NCBI GenBank assembly: GCA_964599885.1
Contig: CAZRHH010000073.1
Location: forward strand, 1-16,508
Direction: 5' to 3'
Source of the DNA: CAZRHH01 sp964599885
GTDB lineage: Bacteria; Chloroflexota; Dehalococcoidia; DSTF01; JACRBR01
Length of the DNA: 16,508 bases
The translations under genes and the position numbers were made by a program. Below are positions 13,664-16,508 of the stretch, in pieces; positions within the stretch are counted from its first letter, which is position 1; each line of letters begins with the position of its first letter. The notes below the pieces were generated by a model. The model did not search any database. It was not told the DNA's origin and saw nothing but the letters and a program-made list of their open reading frames with translations.

Positions 13664-14246
13664 CGTCCGGCGCGGCGCTGAGAGTGGGCGCGCGGTCGGG
13701 CGATGCTGGCTCGTCGTCTCGGTTGGACTCGCGCTGGTGTTCGTAGGCGTGCCACTCGGCGACTAGTTTCTTGTGCGCGTAGTTGTAGCCGACGTTGTCG
13801 CCGATCCAGCCGCCCAGCAACCCGGCGAAGATACGGCCGCCGACGATGAACACGGCGGTCGCGCCCGCAAGCAACCAGAGATTCTGCTCGTAACGGTACA
13901 CCGCCAGTCCCACCATAAAGGTGAAGAGAATCAGGCCGATGCCGAGGCCGGCGAACGCGAACGAATTGACGATCAGCGACTCGCGCTTTCGCATGCGGCG
14001 GTAGAGATCGAAGAAGCCGGACGGGATCTTCGGTTCGGGGGCGTAGTCGGCGGTGCTGCGGCCGCAATGCGCGCACGCCTCGGTGCGCTTGCTCACCGGG
14101 GTGTAGCAGTAGCCGCAGAACCGGCCGACGTTCGGGATGGCGCCCTTGATCATCGCCGCCATGATCTCGTCGAGGCGCGGCGAGAACACGGGGATGTCGC
14201 TCGCCTGCTGTGCGAAGGTCTCGTGTTCGTTCGGGGCGTTTATCAT
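13656..14246 (-). CDS. Zinc-ribbon and membrane-helix protein, function unknown
   Basis: 196 residues. A soluble N-terminus (~1-40) is followed by a zinc ribbon with Cys44, Cys47, Cys58 and Cys61 (CGYC, CAHC) spaced as two CxxC knuckles. Two hydrophobic segments at about 94-117 and 123-150 are joined by RYEQN; the second is glycine-rich (IVGGRIFAGLLGGWIGDNVGYNYAHKK pattern). A polar tail rich in Asp, Glu, Pro and Ser ends the protein. I do not recognise a named family. The four Cys probably bind one structural zinc in the cytoplasm. ATG 14246 overlaps the stop of the upstream glycosylase by four bases (ATGA), and prmA follows in the same frame after 9 bases, so it is tightly coupled to both. 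Confidence 0.75.
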   Translation of the reverse strand: MINAPNEHETFAQQASDIPVFSPRLDEIMAAMIKGAIPNVGRFCGYCYTPVSKRTEACAHCGRSTADYAPEPKIPSGFFDLYRRMRKRESLIVNSFAFAGLGIGLILFTFMVGLAVYRYEQNLWLLAGATAVFIVGGRIFAGLLGGWIGDNVGYNYAHKKLVAEWHAYEHQRESNRDDEPASPDRAPTLSAAPDAG

Positions 14247-14776
14247 CCGGCTTGGTGTCCCTGCTCGGCGCGTTGTTCTTCGACGATGCGGCGCAGCTCG
14301 ATGAAGAAGCGTAATTTGTCGGCGCGCTGGTATGTGGCGCCGCGCGGGCTCGTCGACGGCATAACGTAGGTGACGGCGCCCTCGATGGCGTCTGGCTGGC
14401 GGCCGAGCGCGCTCTTGCGGCCCGCGTATACATCGTAGATCGCTTTGCCGTTGAAGGCGACGACGCGCGGCCGGTAGCGCCGCAGCTTCGCGCGCAGCTT
14501 GGCGGCGCCGGCGACAAGTTCCACGCGCGAGAGATCAGCGACGCCTGGCGTGGAGCGCGCGACCATGTTCGTCAGGCCGATGTTCCATTCGAGCACGCGC
14601 GCGTCGTCAACGTACGTCAGCGGTTCGGTGACGAGGCCCGACTCGTGCAGAAGCGGCCAAAAGTGGTTGCCACCGCCCGCATAGTGATGGCCAGCGGCGA
14701 ACGAACGCACGCCGGGGTTGATGCCGACGATCACCAAATCGAGGCCAAGGCGGAGGTAGTCGGTGAGAGGGGGCAT
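14243..14776 (-). CDS. mug: Mismatch-specific uracil/thymine DNA glycosylase (MUG/TDG family)
   Basis: Base-excision repair enzyme of UDG family 2, removing uracil or thymine from mispairs with guanine. 177 residues, normal for bacterial Mug. GINPG (18-22) carries the active-site Asn20. GHHYAGGGNHFWPLL (29-43), GLTNMV (67-72), VVAFNGKAIY (105-114) and MPSTSPRGA (139-147) are all family motifs, the last being the DNA-minor-groove loop. ATG 14776 is used, with AAGG eight bases upstream; the longer in-frame start at 14824 has no ribosome site and runs into the hairpin of the preceding gene. It is the first gene of the mug/zinc-ribbon/prmA/rsmE run. Confidence 0.9.
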   Translation of the reverse strand: MPPLTDYLRLGLDLVIVGINPGVRSFAAGHHYAGGGNHFWPLLHESGLVTEPLTYVDDARVLEWNIGLTNMVARSTPGVADLSRVELVAGAAKLRAKLRRYRPRVVAFNGKAIYDVYAGRKSALGRQPDAIEGAVTYVMPSTSPRGATYQRADKLRFFIELRRIVEEQRAEQGHQAG

Positions 14777-14815
14777 CGTGAAACCTTGGCGCGATGGACA
14801 AAGGCACCGGAAGCG

Positions 14816-14845
14816 GGATAGCACCGTTCCAACGCTCCGCTATCC
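14816..14845 (-). terminator. Hairpin overlapping the stop of the 448-aa gene
   Basis: GGATAGC (14816-14822) pairs with GCTATCC (14839-14845). An inner CGTT/AACG pairing lies at 14825-14834. The stop codon of the unrecognised gene (14840-14842) lies inside the stem. There is no T-run, so this is only a possible transcription end or mRNA-stabilising structure. Confidence 0.35.
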
Positions 14846-16186
14846 AGCTTTCCTATTGATCTCCCACAAGAAATACATGGGATCGCCGCTCGCAAGGTCG
14901 CGTTCCTTCTGGGCAGACAACGCCCGTTGAAGATAGGGCTGAGCTACCTTGAGAGTTCCCACGGCCGTGGCGGCGGTCGGCAGGTCCTGGCACATGAACG
15001 CCAGCATCATCGTGAGCACAATGCTTCCGGCACCAACTCCGCCCGAAACCAAACGTTCGCGGGCGGTGGCCTTCATCATGGCGGCGTACTCGGACAACCT
15101 TGGCCGCAGCTCGTCGAGAACGAACAGCCTTGCAGCGTCACGGCGCTTTGCCAGGTCGGGTTCCCCACGGAGGTCATGAGACGCACGGAGAAGGGTGCCA
15201 CGGAACGCGTCGAACTGATTTTCGAGCCGCAGCCTCAGTTCCACAAGCTCCGGCAAAGAGACGTTTCCGAGGAACGGTAGCGAGTCCCCGAGAACCTCTG
15301 CTAGCGTGGCATCAGGTGAAGGTAGTTCGACCTCATCGCGCTGGAACAGCAAGTCCAATATGCGCCAGTCCGCGTCGCTGTCCGTGACGAGCTTGCCATT
15401 TGTACGCGCCGCGCCCTGTGCGAGTGCCTGAACCCGAAACAGCTCGATGCTTATGAATTCCTCGTACGACTGTGCAAGAGGATGTGTTGCCGACACAAGA
15501 GCTTCGGGATCTCTCCGTTCGACGCCTGCTCCCATCGGCCGCAGGCCGCCATCCATAGAGATCAATTCGTCCGTACTCGTCAGTGCTCGAGCTTGCACTA
15601 TCGTCATGTCGAAAGAATCGAATCCGGCGCCAGAGCTGTAGTGATTCGATCCTACGCTCAAAACGAACCACGGTTTGCCCTGTCCATCGACTCCATACTC
15701 TACCCATCGCAGGAAATCGCGACGTAGCTTGTTGGCTAGCGGATGAATAAGACTCCAAATAGGCGGAGATACGTCCACCAGCGAAGCCAATCCTTCGTCG
15801 ATCAGCGGTCGAAGTTGCAGGTACTGGAAGAGGTAAGGATGGAGAAACGTGCCGAAAGATGACTTAATACTGTCGAGGTCAGGCTCTTCATCCAGCTTCC
15901 GAACCCACTCCGTCGAGACGATTTTGAGAGCATTAGGAAACGCGATGTGATCGGCAGTGAGCAACAACCCGCGCGCAACCCGGTCCGCCGACCCGAGTCC
16001 CATTCTTCCGCCCGCAGGGAAATAGGCGATCTCACCTGAGCGCTCAGTTCGCGGAGCAGGATTGAACGTCGTGAGATCGGTCAGTAGAGATCTAAGGCGC
16101 GGTCGCCCGAATCGCGACAATGTTCGCGCGACGGTTGACGGAGAACGGAGTTCATATTCTGACAGGAGGTCAAGAAGCGGATCCAT
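14840..16186 (-). CDS. Unrecognised 448-aa protein, lower GC than neighbours
   Basis: I do not recognise this family. It is a single long frame of mixed composition with no signal peptide. Residues ~110-165 are helical and hydrophobic (FGTFLHPYLFQYLQLRPLID). The middle (~170-265) has strand-like segments including WFVLSVGSNHY. Residues ~305-380 are charged helices (LPELVELRLRLENQF). A glycine-rich hydrophobic stretch lies at ~380-412, and the protein ends DPMYFLWEINRKAG. Sampled 60-base lines give GC of about 50-52% (15421-15480, 15841-15900) versus 75% in rsmE (12361-12420), suggesting horizontal acquisition. ATG 16186 lies eight bases after a -10 element (a good promoter, 16195-16223), so the mRNA may be leaderless; GTG 16189 directly before it is the alternative. 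It stands between mug and ilvD with no partner gene in view. Confidence 0.8.
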   Translation of the reverse strand: MDPLLDLLSEYELRSPSTVARTLSRFGRPRLRSLLTDLTTFNPAPRTERSGEIAYFPAGGRMGLGSADRVARGLLLTADHIAFPNALKIVSTEWVRKLDEEPDLDSIKSSFGTFLHPYLFQYLQLRPLIDEGLASLVDVSPPIWSLIHPLANKLRRDFLRWVEYGVDGQGKPWFVLSVGSNHYSSGAGFDSFDMTIVQARALTSTDELISMDGGLRPMGAGVERRDPEALVSATHPLAQSYEEFISIELFRVQALAQGAARTNGKLVTDSDADWRILDLLFQRDEVELPSPDATLAEVLGDSLPFLGNVSLPELVELRLRLENQFDAFRGTLLRASHDLRGEPDLAKRRDAARLFVLDELRPRLSEYAAMMKATARERLVSGGVGAGSIVLTMMLAFMCQDLPTAATAVGTLKVAQPYLQRALSAQKERDLASGDPMYFLWEINRKAG

Positions 16187-16194
16187 CACGGGTG

Positions 16195-16223
16195 ATGATC
16201 GGGCGAACGTGTGTTCTTGTCAA
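16195..16223 (-). promoter_or_regulatory. Strong sigma70-type promoter for the 448-aa gene
   Basis: On the minus strand, TTGACA (complement of 16218-16223, perfect consensus) and GATCAT (complement of 16195-16200, four of six) are 17 bases apart. The -10 ends eight bases before ATG 16186, so transcription should start at or beside the start codon. No ribosome site is present. Confidence 0.6.
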
Positions 16224-16247
16224 GGTGCGTTCACGAACGGGCATAGC

Positions 16248-16508
16248 TCAGTCCACGCGCGTGACGGCGCCCTCACTGGCTGACGAGACGTGCGCGGCGT
16301 ACTTGGCCATGACGCCCGTCTTAAAGCGCGGCTCGGGTTTGCGCCAGTCTTTCAGACGGGTGGCGACTTCGGCGTCGCTGAGTTCGACATCGAGGCGGCG
16401 GTTCGGGATATCGAGGCTGATCATGTCGCCTTCGCGGACGGCGGCGATCGGGCCGCCCTCGAACGCTTCCGGCGCGACGTGGCCGGCCATGAGGCCGCGC
16501 GTGGCGCC
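16248..16508 (-). CDS. ilvD: Dihydroxy-acid dehydratase IlvD, C-terminal fragment
   Basis: The frame is open to the window edge; 86 C-terminal residues are visible, ending TGA 16248-16250. The sequence GATRGLMAGHVAPEA followed by GGPIAAVREGDMISLDIPNRRLDV is the conserved C-terminal region of IlvD/Edd dehydratases. In full-length enzymes it follows the GRFSG motif. IlvD is an iron-sulfur enzyme forming 2-oxoisovalerate or its homologue in branched-chain amino-acid synthesis. The spacing of the tail (LKDWRKPEP, then YAAHVSSASEGAVT) fits IlvD rather than 6-phosphogluconate dehydratase. Transcription runs toward the 448-aa gene, which has its own promoter in the 61-base gap. Confidence 0.92.
   Translation of the reverse strand, partial: GATRGLMAGHVAPEAFEGGPIAAVREGDMISLDIPNRRLDVELSDAEVATRLKDWRKPEPRFKTGVMAKYAAHVSSASEGAVTRVD

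Noticed and set aside
12796..14517. 573-codon minus-strand frame crossing mug, the zinc-ribbon gene and prmA
   Set aside because: It is a different frame through three clearly real genes on the same strand; the product is mostly Arg/His/Pro.
14840..16186. Considered calling the low-GC protein part of an anti-phage defence system
   Set aside because: No nuclease, helicase, methylase or toxin motif is visible and there is no partner gene, so the claim would rest only on composition.

Overview
The window is high-GC bacterial DNA with dense, mostly chromosomal housekeeping and metabolic genes on both strands. It has mixed ATG, GTG and TTG starts and good Shine-Dalgarno sites on many genes. The cofactor F420 gene (cofD) beside acyl-CoA/crotonase and SDR genes suggests Chloroflexota (Dehalococcoidia-like) or possibly Actinobacteriota. 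This placement is an inference from gene content; no rRNA is present to settle it. I see no tRNA, rRNA, CRISPR array, transposase or prophage.

Layout. Bases 1-360 hold the tail of an Arg/Asp/Gly-rich protein. Three plus-strand genes follow: an acyl-CoA synthetase (457-2013), a small catalytically dead GGDEF-like protein (2126-2638) and a crotonase-family enzyme with PaaG-like active-site residues (2767-3606). A hairpin separates these from a minus-strand GreA carrying an extra N-terminal domain (3694-4521). GreA diverges from rsmG (4594-5328) across a 72-base promoter region. Continuing on plus are a Yip1-like five-helix membrane protein (5478-6119), a terminator, then MFS transporter, cofD and a cation-diffusion-facilitator transporter (6206-9435). 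A hairpin-rich intergenic stretch leads to a minus-strand DUF883/YqjD-like protein (9640-10065).

An SDR on plus (10252-11088) converges on a second SDR on minus (11172-11966), with a 7-bp tandem repeat between them. The second SDR is the last gene of a tight minus-strand run: mug-type DNA glycosylase, zinc-ribbon membrane protein, prmA, rsmE, SDR (14776 down to 11172), with 4-base overlaps at two junctions. Upstream lies an unrecognised 448-aa protein of clearly lower GC (14840-16186), and the window ends in the C-terminus of ilvD (16248-16508).

How they work together. Two rRNA methyltransferases (RsmG, RsmE), the ribosomal protein L11 methyltransferase (PrmA) and GreA give a translation/transcription maintenance theme. 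The acyl-CoA synthetase and crotonase fit CoA-thioester catabolism. No complete novel multi-gene system is evident. The best second-look items are the GreA fusion, the low-GC orphan protein, the dead GGDEF protein between the CoA genes, a motif repeated with fixed spacing upstream of two neighbouring genes, possible leaderless promoters, and the palindromic stop codon between the zinc-ribbon gene and prmA.
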